In this document: piece after piece, positions 27,555-35,955 of the stretch | Numbering within the stretch: position 1 is the stretch's first letter | How the letters are laid out: each line of letters opens with the position of its first letter | Assembly: GCA_039029355.1 (NCBI GenBank) | Contig: JBCCGI010000036.1 | Location: forward strand, 1-64,000 | Direction: 5' to 3' | Length of the DNA: 64,000 nucleotides | Source: JBCCGI01 sp039029355 | GTDB taxonomy: Bacteria; Planctomycetota; UBA1135; GCA-002686595 | Made by a program: the position numbers and the translations under genes | Notes under the pieces: model-generated | Seen by the model: only the letters and a program-made list of their open reading frames with translations | Told to the model about the DNA's origin: nothing | The model's database searches: none

Positions 27555-29222
27555 TCAGGGCACGTCCACGCCCAGGCACGCGCTGAGCGCCTCGGTCAGG
27601 CCGACGTCGACCGCGGAACCCGCCGCGCCGATCAGCAGGCCCTGTGCGTACAGCGTCACCCCGACGAAGGCGGAGTCGTCGGGCAGCGGGAGCGCGACCG
27701 CCGCGGGGCTCACGCCGTCCCACGTGCTCGGCCCGAGCTGCACGGGCTGCGGCGCGGTGGCGAGCAGCAGCTCCCCCTCGGCCCCCGGCCCGCCCATGCC
27801 CCAGCCGGGTACGGCCGTGCCGCAGGGGAAGCCGGGAGGCGGCACCTGGCTGACGCCGACGAAGGCCTGCGAGCCGGGCAGCTGGGTGCCCAGCGGGTTG
27901 TCCACGCCCAGCTGCCACACCTGGCCGACCACCGGCGCGCCCCCCAGCTCGACCAGGCTGCCGGCCGGGTTGAGGTCGGTGCAGCCGTAGCCCTGCACCG
28001 AGTCCGTCTTGAACACGAAGGCGGCACCGACGTCCGGGAAGACCGAGTCGGCGAGCTGGTCGCCGACGACCGCGAGCTTGCCGTCGAGCGCCACCGCGGC
28101 GCCGAGGACCTGGGTCGTCTCGTCCGCCTCGAGCAGGCAGCGCTCGACCCAGCCTCCGGTCTCGCGCGAGAACACATACGCCGCCCCTCCGCTGCCGGCG
28201 GAGCCGTCGTGGCCCGGCGCGCCGACGACGGCCCACCCGTCCTCGAACGCGACCGACCAGCCGAGCTCTTCCCCGGCGCCTTGGGCCGTACCGGTCAAGC
28301 GCTCCTGATGGGTCAAGAACCCAAACGGAGGCAGAGGCGTGAACACGTCGGCGGCGCCGGTGATGCCGATACCGGCCACGGTCGCGAAGGGCGAACCGGC
28401 CAGCACCTCGGTCCCCGAGAGCGCCACCGACCACCCGAAGTGCGCCCCCGCCTCGGGGAAGGGGGCCGTCAGCTCCACGCCCGTCCAGAGGAAGCCGAGC
28501 GGCGTGTCGTTGAAGACGTAGGCCGAGCCGGCCTCCGCCGCCGCCCCGATGTCGGCCCACGGTGCGCCGACCGCGATCCGGTCGCCGTCCAGCGATACCG
28601 AGGAGCCGAAACGCCCGAAGTCCGGCCCCGGCGAGACGATCTTGTCGACCTGCACCCAGCCGAAGGTCCCGGGCTCGAACACGTAGACCGCGCCCTGGGA
28701 GTCCGCGAACGGCGCGCCCACGACCAGCCGCGCTCCGTCGTAGGCGACCGACCACCCGAAGCCGGCGAAGGACTGCGGGTCGTTCGGCTCGACCTTGATC
28801 TGCACGTAGCCGCCGATCGCCTCGGTGAACACGTAGACGCGGCCCGCGTCGGGGAAGCCCGACACCGTCGCAAAGGGGGCTCCGGCCGCGACGTTGATGC
28901 CCGCGTTGGCGACGGAGTAGCCGAGCTGATCTCCGCCGACCCCGTCGTTGGCCGTGATCTCGTCGGCGTAGAACCAGTTGTCGCCGCTCGACTTGAAGAC
29001 GTGCAACGCGCCCGCGTCCGTGCCGACGTCGTCGGCGTAGGGGGCGCCCAGGACGGCTCGCGTGTCGCGCAGGCCGACCGAGAAGCCGGCTCGATCGGAC
29101 GCGTTGGCCTTGTCCGGGTAGAGGCCGGCGATCTGCTCCTGGCCTGCGGGGGAGGCGGTGAGCAAAACCGCGGACAGGAGGGCGAGCAACGGGGCGCGGA
29201 CCGGAGTGGAGGAGCGATGCAT
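27555..29222 (-). CDS. Secreted seven-repeat FG-GAP propeller protein with shared C-terminal module
   Basis: This 555-residue protein has a signal peptide (MHRSSTPVRAPLLALLSAVLLTASPAG). Seven repeats follow, each with FG-W-S-V, V-V-G-A-P-F-A-D and G-x-A-Y-V-F elements, the FG-GAP_2 type (PF14312). Seven units fit one closed propeller. The C-terminal ~140 residues are the window's module, with an LPLPDDSAFVGVTLYAQGLLIG core and an ending LTEALSACLGVDVP. Its partner by repeat type is the protein at 8558. The 5' flank contains one copy of the 50-bp repeat at 29276 and a T-loop hairpin. No ligand can be inferred. Confidence 0.85.
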   Translation of the reverse strand: MHRSSTPVRAPLLALLSAVLLTASPAGQEQIAGLYPDKANASDRAGFSVGLRDTRAVLGAPYADDVGTDAGALHVFKSSGDNWFYADEITANDGVGGDQLGYSVANAGINVAAGAPFATVSGFPDAGRVYVFTEAIGGYVQIKVEPNDPQSFAGFGWSVAYDGARLVVGAPFADSQGAVYVFEPGTFGWVQVDKIVSPGPDFGRFGSSVSLDGDRIAVGAPWADIGAAAEAGSAYVFNDTPLGFLWTGVELTAPFPEAGAHFGWSVALSGTEVLAGSPFATVAGIGITGAADVFTPLPPFGFLTHQERLTGTAQGAGEELGWSVAFEDGWAVVGAPGHDGSAGSGGAAYVFSRETGGWVERCLLEADETTQVLGAAVALDGKLAVVGDQLADSVFPDVGAAFVFKTDSVQGYGCTDLNPAGSLVELGGAPVVGQVWQLGVDNPLGTQLPGSQAFVGVSQVPPPGFPCGTAVPGWGMGGPGAEGELLLATAPQPVQLGPSTWDGVSPAAVALPLPDDSAFVGVTLYAQGLLIGAAGSAVDVGLTEALSACLGVDVP

Positions 29223-29275
29223 GGGGAGAGACCTTGTGAGGGTGGATCGAGGCGGCCCTCGACGCCGCTTGGGCC

Positions 29276-29325
29276 GGTGCCTCTCTCAATGCCCGTGCAC
29301 CCGGGGTGGGTCTCGGCCGATGAGC
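29276..29325. repeat. Copy A of a 50-bp direct repeat flanking the 29566 gene
   Basis: Copy A runs from GGTGCCTCTCTCAATGCCCG to CCGATGAGC and matches copy B (30856-30905) at 46 of 50 positions in the same orientation. A second structure overlaps its end: CGGCCGA (29314-29320) pairs with TCGGCCG (29340-29346) and CGGC with GCCG, enclosing TTTTTTT. The 29223-29565 gap holds nothing else recognisable. Confidence 0.85.
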
Positions 29326-29565
29326 GGCTTTTTTTGCCGTCGGCCGGGTGCCTCGTTCGGGATCCGAATGGCGCGCATTGTCCTCCCTCGGAACCGACAT
29401 CGCCCGGCGACACGCGATGACGCAAGGTGCATGGCTACCCGTTTGGGAAGTCCGGTCAAACGGCGCCCGCGCAGCGGGTTCCGGGTCGCTTCCAGGGATC
29501 GGACGGCGCACGTATGCTCTGCGCGTCCGGGCGTCAGCCCCCAAGCAGCAGGCAGAAACCGCACG

Positions 29566-30786
29566 ATGATCGCAGCACTAGCCCTCGCCATCCTCCCGAC
29601 CTTCGCAACGACCACCGACGCCGAGCCGGACATCGTCGTGCTCGCCGGCGGAAAAGAGGTCTCGTGTCGGGTCCTCTACGAAGACGACACCAAGGTCGTC
29701 TACCGCGCCCGGCGCAAGAACCGCGAGGTCCCGCGCGAGGAGGTCGAGTCCGTTCGGTCGATCGAGCGTTCGCTGCGCGAGTTCCTCGGCGCCTACGACG
29801 CCGTGGAAGCACCCGGCCCGGAGGAGCTCGTCGAGCTCGCGACCTTCTGCGAGCAGCGCGAGCTGCACGCGGAGGCGAGGAACCTCTGGATCCGCATCCT
29901 GACCCTGGATCCGGTTCACGAGGGAGCGTGGACCAAGCTCGGCGGCGTCGAGAGCCGCAAGGGCTGGCGCCTCCGGGTGCGCGGTCGCTTCTACACGATC
30001 GATGAGCTGCGCGAGCGCGCGAGCGACTGGAAGAACGCGATGGAGCTCCCCACGGCGCACTTCCTCGTAAGGACCGACATCGCCCCCGAGCAAGCGTTGG
30101 ACGTGACGCTCGACGTCGAGCGGGCCTACCTCGCCTTCTATGAGCTGCTCGGTCCGGTGCTCGAGCTGTACCCGTTCGACGAGGTGCCCGAGATCCACAT
30201 CTTCTCGGACGCGAACGACTACCCGAAGCCGCCGACGCCGGGCCGCGCGTGGTTCAGCCCGGTCGCCAACACGCTCTACGTCGACGCCTCCACCGAGGAA
30301 GCGTTGACCCCCCACGAGGTCGTCTCGAACCTGACCTACGGCCTCCTCGCCAACGCCTTCCAGCGCACGCTGGGCAAGAGCGGCCTGATCGCCCCATGGG
30401 CGCGCCGCGGAATGGCGGAGAGCTTCGGTCTGGCGGCGCGCCGCGACGCCGGACACGCCTCCTGGGACTTCGGCGTCCCCTACCTGCCCTACTTCCGGGC
30501 GCAGGCGGGCGACCCGGACGCGCTCGACCTGCGCAAGCTCGTCGGCGCGGGCTTCACCTCCTTCGACAGCGGCTCGGATCAAGAGCGCTACGTCCGCCAG
30601 TCCTACACGCTGACGTTCTTCCTGGTGTACGCCGAGGACGGCGCACACCGCGCCGGCTTCGCGGAGTACCTGCGCAGCTCGTTCGGCGGGCAGGGGGCCA
30701 TCTCGCACCTGTCGAAGGCGCTGGGGATGGAGGTCGATGCGCTCGAGCGCGCCTGGACCGAGTACGTGGCTGCGGTCGCGCGCTAG
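29566..30786 (+). CDS. Exported peptidase-MA-like (DUF1570-type) protein with degenerate active site
   Basis: This 406-residue product has a short signal peptide (MIAALALAILPTFATTT). An N-terminal region (LAGGKEVSCRVLYEDDTKVVYR) is followed by TPR-like helices at about 95-150 (ARNLWIRILTLDPVHEGAW). The C-terminal half (about 165-395) has the fold features of gluzincin-like DUF1570/peptidase MA proteins in planctomycetes, with HIFSDANDYPK and ANTLYVDAS strands. The expected HExxH helix reads TPHEVVSNLTYGLL, so the second zinc His is missing (HEVVSN). It is therefore probably not an active peptidase of the usual kind. The gene is bracketed by 50-bp direct repeats (29276 and 30856). Confidence 0.75.
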   Translation: MIAALALAILPTFATTTDAEPDIVVLAGGKEVSCRVLYEDDTKVVYRARRKNREVPREEVESVRSIERSLREFLGAYDAVEAPGPEELVELATFCEQRELHAEARNLWIRILTLDPVHEGAWTKLGGVESRKGWRLRVRGRFYTIDELRERASDWKNAMELPTAHFLVRTDIAPEQALDVTLDVERAYLAFYELLGPVLELYPFDEVPEIHIFSDANDYPKPPTPGRAWFSPVANTLYVDASTEEALTPHEVVSNLTYGLLANAFQRTLGKSGLIAPWARRGMAESFGLAARRDAGHASWDFGVPYLPYFRAQAGDPDALDLRKLVGAGFTSFDSGSDQERYVRQSYTLTFFLVYAEDGAHRAGFAEYLRSSFGGQGAISHLSKALGMEVDALERAWTEYVAAVAR

Positions 30787-30855
30787 AGGTCTGGCCGGCA
30801 ATGGGCGCGTGCCGGGTTCGGTGACTGGAAGCGCATGGCTAGGCGCGGCCGGTCC

Positions 30856-30905
30856 GGCGCCTCTCTCAATGCCCGTGCCCCCGGGGACGGTCTCGGCCGA
30901 TGAGC
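30856..30905. repeat. Copy B of the 50-bp direct repeat
   Basis: This stretch matches copy A (29276-29325) at 46 of 50 bases in the same orientation. It begins 70 bp after the stop of the 29566 gene and ends 4 bp before the stop codon of the minus-strand gene at 30910. The two copies lie 1.58 kb apart and bracket one gene. Confidence 0.85.
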
Positions 30906-30909
30906 TGCG

Positions 30910-33483
30910 TCACCGGAACAGCTGGTTGGTGAGCAGCGTGAGCGAGCCGTCGCTGGGTTCCTTGTCCGCCGCAACGACGTCGGGCAGAAGGTCGCCGTTC
31001 AGGTCTCCGATCGCGAGTCCCTCCGGGCGCGACCCGGCGTAGTACCGGCGCTGTCGAAGGAGCGTTCCGTCGCCGATCCCGCGCGCGAGCTCGACGTATC
31101 CCGCGGTCCCCGAGGCGAGCGGCAGCCCGACGACGAGGTCGGTCACAAGGTCGCCGTTCAAGTCCGCTAGCTCGAGGGCGTCCGGGCGGCTGACGACCGG
31201 GTAGGTCTGCACCTGCGTCAGCGTCCCGTCCCCCAGCCCGTGGAACACGACGATCTCGCCGTCACCGGCTAGGAGGTGCCTCCCTCCAACGGCGTCGGGC
31301 GCTCCATCGTCGTTGAGCTCTCCGACCGCGACGACCTGCGTCGATCCGATCTCGTAGAGCTCGGGAGCGGAGAAGGAGCCGCCCCCGGTCCCCAGGAGGA
31401 CGCGCGGGCCCACCGCGCCGCCGACCAGGAGATCCAGGGTGCCGTCCACGTTGAAGTCGGCCGCGACCAGGTCCTGCGGGCTCAGTCCGCCCGGGACGGC
31501 TGCGGGCGGCGCGAGCGTGCCGTCGCCGAGGCTCCGGAAGACGTCGACGGTGTGTCCGTCGAAGTTCGCGACGGCGATGTCGGGGAGGCCGTCCTCGGTC
31601 AGGTCAACGCCGATCAAGGCGCGCGGAGAGCCCACCGGACCATAGCGCTGCTCCGCCGCGAAGCCGCCTCCTCCCGTGCCCAGGAACACCGAGATGTCGT
31701 CGGAAAAGACGTTTGCGGTCACGGCATCCGGGACGAGGTCGCCGTCGAGATCCACCACCACGAGGTCCTGCGGCGCGTCGCCGGCGGATGCCTCGGAAGG
31801 CGGTCCAAACTCGCCCGCACCCAGTCCTTGGAACGCCAGCAGACTGTCGCCGAGCTCGTTGGACGCCACCAGGTCGGGGATCGAGTCGCCGTCGAGATCG
31901 GCGATCGCGACCGCCGTCGTCCCCTGGCCTACGGGGACCTTGGCGGCGCCTCCTAGCTCGCCATCGCCGACCCCGAGCAGCGCCGTTGCGTCGCCGGAGA
32001 ACTCGCTGACGGCCGCGACGTCGATCAGCAGGTCGCCGTCGAGGTCGGCCACGGCGAGGCCAGCGGGAAACGCGCCCGCGGCGTACGTCACGGGCACGCC
32101 GAGCGTGCCGTCCCCGCTTCCCGGCATCACCGCGATCGTCTCGAGCGTGCGGTCGACGAACGCCACGTCCTCGTCTCCGTCCCCGTCGAGGTCGGCCGTG
32201 GCGACGGCCGCGACGAACTCGCCCGCGGCGAACTCGCCCAGGGGGACGAAGCTCCCGTCGCCGGCGCCGAGTAGCGTCACGACCGCGTTGAAGGAGCCGG
32301 CGCAAAGATCCAGCGCACCGTCCCCGTTCAGATCCGCCGCGGCCAGCGAGGTCGCGGCCTCGGCGAGCGAAACACTCGGAAGGCTTAGGAAGGTGCCGTC
32401 GCCCACGCCGCGCAGTACGGCGATGGAGTCGACGACCGCCAGCGGTAGCGCGAGGTCCAGGATCCCGTCCCCGGTGAGGTCCCCCACCGCGAGCCCGTGG
32501 ACGGTGTCGACCGGGATGAAGCCCGTCCCCGAGGTGAGGGCCGAGTCGAAGCTCCCGTCGCCGAGGCCGGGCAGGACCGTGACCTGGTTCGCTCCTTGGT
32601 TCACAACCGCGACGTCCGGCAGACCGTCGCCGTTGAAGTCGCCGATCGCGAGCGAAGCGGGAGAGGCAGCGACCGGCGTGCAGGCCGGCGGCGCGAAGGT
32701 CCCGTCGCCGGCGCCGAGGAGCACCGCGACCTCGCTCGAGAAGACGTTCGACACGACGATGTCGTCCTCGGTGTCCTGGTTCAGGTCGCCGACCGCGATG
32801 CCGTACGCTCCGTTCCCTCCGGACTCGATGCGGAGCTCGTCCCGGAACACACCGTCGCCGAAGTTGAGCAGGACCGAGACGTCGGACGAGAACAGGTTGG
32901 CGATCGCCAGGTCGGGCGCATCGTCGCCGTCGAGGTGGCCGACCGCGACCGACCGCGGGCTCTCGCCGACCGGATACGCCGCGCCCGGCAGCACCGGTCC
33001 AGCCGGCGGCCCGCCGAAGCGCACGCGCACGGCATGGGTGAAGGCGACGCCGCCCGTCGCGACCGGATCGAAGATCACCGCCTGCACCACCGTCTCGACG
33101 CCGCAAAGAAGCGGATCGACCGGCTCCTGGGCGAGCAGCGGCGGCGAGACTCCGTCGGCCCCGGTCGTGAACGGCTCGGTCAGGAAGGGCGGCGCGGGGA
33201 GGAACGTAGCGCCATAGGAGGCGAGGGCCACCGGCGCCTCGCCGAGCCCGAGGAAGAGCGCCCCCGAAGCCAGCGGAAGCGCCTGCTCGACCACGAGCTG
33301 CACCGGTAGTTCGGCCAGGGGCGCGCCTTCCATGCCGATCCGTGGGAGCCCCGCGCTTCCCGGCGTGCTCGCCCCAGCGAGCTCGACCGAGGCTTCGGCC
33401 CCACAGGTGCCCTGGGCAAGAACGCCGGGAGAGGGAGCGAGGGCAAGGAAGAGGACCGGCGGGCAGACGAAGCGCGGGACCAT
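30910..33483 (-). CDS. Secreted 14-repeat VCBS propeller protein with N-terminal shared module
   Basis: The 857-residue protein has a signal peptide (MVPRFVCPPVLFLALAPSPGVLAQ). Residues ~45-165 hold the module in N-terminal position (PVDPLLCGVETVVQAVIFDPVATGGVAFTHAVRVRFGG). Fourteen FG-GAP_3/VCBS units follow, each with a G-D-(L/F)-(D/N)-G-D loop and a V-L-L-G-x-G-D-G-x-F step. Several loops lack one or two canonical acidic residues (HLDGDDAPD, DLDGDLLID), so calcium binding may be uneven. Same architecture as the protein at 18182-20698. Fourteen units fit two seven-bladed propellers. Likely surface-exposed. Confidence 0.85.
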   Translation of the reverse strand: MVPRFVCPPVLFLALAPSPGVLAQGTCGAEASVELAGASTPGSAGLPRIGMEGAPLAELPVQLVVEQALPLASGALFLGLGEAPVALASYGATFLPAPPFLTEPFTTGADGVSPPLLAQEPVDPLLCGVETVVQAVIFDPVATGGVAFTHAVRVRFGGPPAGPVLPGAAYPVGESPRSVAVGHLDGDDAPDLAIANLFSSDVSVLLNFGDGVFRDELRIESGGNGAYGIAVGDLNQDTEDDIVVSNVFSSEVAVLLGAGDGTFAPPACTPVAASPASLAIGDFNGDGLPDVAVVNQGANQVTVLPGLGDGSFDSALTSGTGFIPVDTVHGLAVGDLTGDGILDLALPLAVVDSIAVLRGVGDGTFLSLPSVSLAEAATSLAAADLNGDGALDLCAGSFNAVVTLLGAGDGSFVPLGEFAAGEFVAAVATADLDGDGDEDVAFVDRTLETIAVMPGSGDGTLGVPVTYAAGAFPAGLAVADLDGDLLIDVAAVSEFSGDATALLGVGDGELGGAAKVPVGQGTTAVAIADLDGDSIPDLVASNELGDSLLAFQGLGAGEFGPPSEASAGDAPQDLVVVDLDGDLVPDAVTANVFSDDISVFLGTGGGGFAAEQRYGPVGSPRALIGVDLTEDGLPDIAVANFDGHTVDVFRSLGDGTLAPPAAVPGGLSPQDLVAADFNVDGTLDLLVGGAVGPRVLLGTGGGSFSAPELYEIGSTQVVAVGELNDDGAPDAVGGRHLLAGDGEIVVFHGLGDGTLTQVQTYPVVSRPDALELADLNGDLVTDLVVGLPLASGTAGYVELARGIGDGTLLRQRRYYAGSRPEGLAIGDLNGDLLPDVVAADKEPSDGSLTLLTNQLFR

Positions 33484-33710
33484 CGTGACTCCTGGTCAAA
33501 GAGGTGAGGTTCCCCCCCAGCCTAAGCCGCCCGCAGCCAGCCCGGGGGCACGAACAGAGCCGCGGCAGAAGAACGCGATACAGCTCCCCATCGCGCACTT
33601 GAACGGTGAGCCCATGGCGCCCGAAAAACACCCCCCGATCCGCTTCGATGAGCCACAATGACCACGTGGTCTCCCGCCGCTCCACCGCTTCCCTGAACGG
33701 AGGCAGCTCG

Positions 33711-34902
33711 ATGAAGACTCGCATTGGACAGCGTTGCTTGCAGCTCCTCGGTGTCTTCGGCGCGCTCGTGACCGCCTCGCAGGCCGACGTGCTGACCGTC
33801 GAGATGGACGGCTCGGGGCCCGGCTACAACACGATCCAGGAGGCGATCGACGCCGCCGCGTCCGGCGACACGATCCTGATCAAGCAGCCGTTTACCTGGT
33901 TCGCCGAGGATCTCACGATCGACGGCAAGTCCCTGGAGCTCGTCAGGGACGGCGACTTCACCCTGCTGAACCTGGGCCGGCTTCGCATCGTCGACCTGGC
34001 GGCGGATCAGTGGGTCCGGGTGCAGGGCATCGAGCTCAGCAGCCTCGTCGACCCCTTCGGGCTCGAGGTCCGCGACTGCCTCGGGGTCGTTTGGATCGAG
34101 GACTGCGAGGTCTTTCCCCAGCTCGACGTGATCGACAGCGCCGCGGTCGTGCTCGTTGGATGCACCGCCGCGATCGACGGCTCGTCGACGGCGGGACTGC
34201 GCTCGGTTCGCTCGACCGTCCACGCGCTGGACTCGGACATCGGAGACGTCGGGTTCTTCGGGATCGTCTCCTCCGACGCCGTGGCGCCGTCGGGCGCACT
34301 GGTTGACGGGGGCGTGCTCTACGCCCAGCGCTGCAGGATCGAGGGCGCGAAGGGCGAACAGGCGGGAGGCCTGCCTTGCTCCGCCGGAGGAGACGGCGGG
34401 ATCGGACTGGAGGTCGTCGGGGACGGCCCGGTCGTTCGCCTGCTGGAGACCACGCCCGAGGGCGGGGGCGGCGGAGCCTCTCTGTGCGGCCCCGTCGGCG
34501 TGCCGGGCGCGGACGTCGCGGCACCCGACGGAGCGGTCGAGACCTATCCCGGCCACGGCTATTCGCTCTCGTCCAACAGCCCGCTGCGCGAGGGCCAGAC
34601 GCTGACCTTGACCGGCACCGGTCCGCCGGGCGACCTGCTCTTCCTGGCCTACGCGTCGACGCCGTCGGCGCTTCTGGTGGAGCCCTGGAAGGGCACGGTC
34701 CTCGGCGCCTTCACGCTCGCTCCGATCTCTCTGGGCGCGATCGGAGCCGGGGGGGAGCATCGCGCTCTCCACGACCGTGAGCGAGCTGGGTCTCGGGGTG
34801 GAGAGCCGCTCGCTCTACTGCCAGGTGGTCGGGATCAGCCCCACCGAGGGGGTGGCCCTGGGTGCCGGCGCGGCGGTCACGCTGCTCGACAGCTCGCTTT
34901 AG
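33711..34902 (+). pseudogene. Secreted beta-helix-like protein with frameshift in a run of seven G
   Basis: The gene starts at ATG 33711, with GGAGG 7 nt upstream, and encodes a signal peptide (MKTRIGQRCLQLLGVFGALVTASQA). The segment GPGYNTIQEAIDAAASGDTILI follows, the usual start of a right-handed parallel beta-helix. At 34749-34755 a run of seven G shifts the frame. Before it the protein reads up to ISLGAIGAGG. The native end then lies in the next frame, containing TTVSELGLGVESRSLYCQVVG and finishing at TAG 34900-34902. One G fewer restores a product of about 396 residues whose end matches the shared module. The run may be a sequencing error or phase-variable slippage. Ligand unknown. Confidence 0.7.
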
Positions 34903-35072
34903 GGTCCGGGCTCTCCGCAGGTCGCGAGCTCCGGGCGTGCCGGCACAAACTCCAGGTCGGTGTAATGCCCCGCTCTCGGCGACGAACCGTTCCATGGACG
35001 GTGGCCCGGCCCCGCGTCCCGCGGCGCCCGACCGTCGCGGCGGAGCTGCGGTCGTCTCGACCAAGGACCACG

Positions 35073-35198
35073 ATGGACCGAAGAATGTGCCTCGCAACGC
35101 TCGCAACCGCTGCCGCAAGCACCGCCACCCTTTCCACCGCGAGCGTTCCATCGGTGCTTTCCGTGGACGGCACCACCCTCCAGGCGGAGCATCGGTAG
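35073..35198 (+). CDS. Possible 41-residue small exported protein
   Basis: An ATG with AAGGA 5 nt upstream opens a 41-codon frame. The peptide begins MDRRMCLATLATAAAST and stays hydrophobic/Ala-Thr-rich to its end, like a signal peptide or short membrane peptide. It lies in the 417-bp gap between the beta-helix gene and the ECF sigma gene. Composition and start signal support it, but length is too short for certainty. It could be a remnant of a longer secreted gene. Confidence 0.3.
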   Translation: MDRRMCLATLATAAASTATLSTASVPSVLSVDGTTLQAEHR

Positions 35199-35245
35199 GA
35201 GCGATCCGGTGCGCTCCTCTCCGCGAAACGGGAACGGCACATCGA

Positions 35246-35285
35246 GCTGCCGGGGACACGGGCCTCGTCCCATGCCCCCGGCAGC
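35246..35285 (+). terminator. Long hairpin before the ECF sigma gene
   Basis: GCTGCCGGGG (35246-35255) pairs perfectly with CCCCGGCAGC (35276-35285), and the 20-nt loop can form a further CGGG/CCCG-type pairing. It lies 35 bp before the ATG at 35320. It may end the transcript from the left or be a leader structure of the sigma gene. No T tract. Confidence 0.4.
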
Positions 35286-35319
35286 GGCCCCTTCGGCTAG
35301 AGTGACTGCTCGTCTCGCC

Positions 35320-35955
35320 ATGGAGCCAGCCCCTTCACGCGACCATCCTCACACGGTAACGACGACCAAGCTCCTCGAGAGCTTGCTCGACCCGAACGAC
35401 CACGACGCCTGGTCTACGCTCTGCACTCGGCACCGTCCGATCCTCGAGGGGTTTGTCGGTCGGTTGGGCCTGGGGCGCGAAGACGCCGCCGACATCGCCC
35501 AGGAGACGCTGATTCGGTTCTACGAGGAGTACCGGCGCGGCCGGTACGACCGGACACGGGGGAGGCTGCGTGTCTTCCTAAGGGTGATCGCCCAGCGCCG
35601 CGCCATCGACTTCCTGCGCAAGCACGCGCCCCTCGGCGGATGCGCGGGCGACACCGCGTTGGCCGAGCAGGCGAGCGACGACGAGCTCGAGCACCGGTGG
35701 GATGAGGAGGAGGACCTTGTCATCCTCCAGCAGGCGGTCGACTTGCTGCAGCGAACGAGCGGCTTCCAGCCCGTCACCATCGCCGCCTTCCAGGCCGTCG
35801 CGGTGCAGGCCCGCCCGGCCGAGGAGGTCGCCGAGGAGCTCGGCCTCACGGTGAACTCCGTGCGCGTCGCCAAGAGCCGCTGCCTCGACCGCGTGCGTCA
35901 GCTCGCGAACGACCTGCGACGGGCTTACGCCATGGACGAAGGGCCGCTTCTTTGA
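35320..35955 (+). CDS. ECF sigma factor paired with a WD40 kinase
   Basis: The 211-residue protein has region 2 at about 10-100, including HRPILEGFVGRLGLGREDAADIAQETLIRFYEEY and the helix RVFLRVIAQRRAIDFLRKH. Region 4 is at about 135-200 (RTSGFQPVTIAAFQAVAVQARPAEEVAEELGLTVNSVRVAKSRCLDRVR). The start is ATG 35320; upstream codons give a low-complexity extension. The stop (TGA 35953-35955) overlaps the kinase start (TTG 35952) by 3 nt, so translation is coupled. A kinase immediately downstream is a common planctomycete arrangement, and phosphorylation of the sigma factor is a known mechanism in related ECF groups; direct control here is inferred. Confidence 0.85.
   Translation: MEPAPSRDHPHTVTTTKLLESLLDPNDHDAWSTLCTRHRPILEGFVGRLGLGREDAADIAQETLIRFYEEYRRGRYDRTRGRLRVFLRVIAQRRAIDFLRKHAPLGGCAGDTALAEQASDDELEHRWDEEEDLVILQQAVDLLQRTSGFQPVTIAAFQAVAVQARPAEEVAEELGLTVNSVRVAKSRCLDRVRQLANDLRRAYAMDEGPLL

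Noticed and set aside
24314..27586. 1090-residue plus-strand frame across three minus-strand genes
   Set aside because: It spans the starts and stops of the metalloprotease, methyltransferase and esterase-like genes and has no recognisable domain; it is a shadow of GC-rich coding.
34903..35319. Additional full-length gene in the gap before the ECF sigma gene
   Set aside because: Only the 41-codon frame at 35073 has a start signal; longer frames here are low-complexity continuations of the frameshifted gene.
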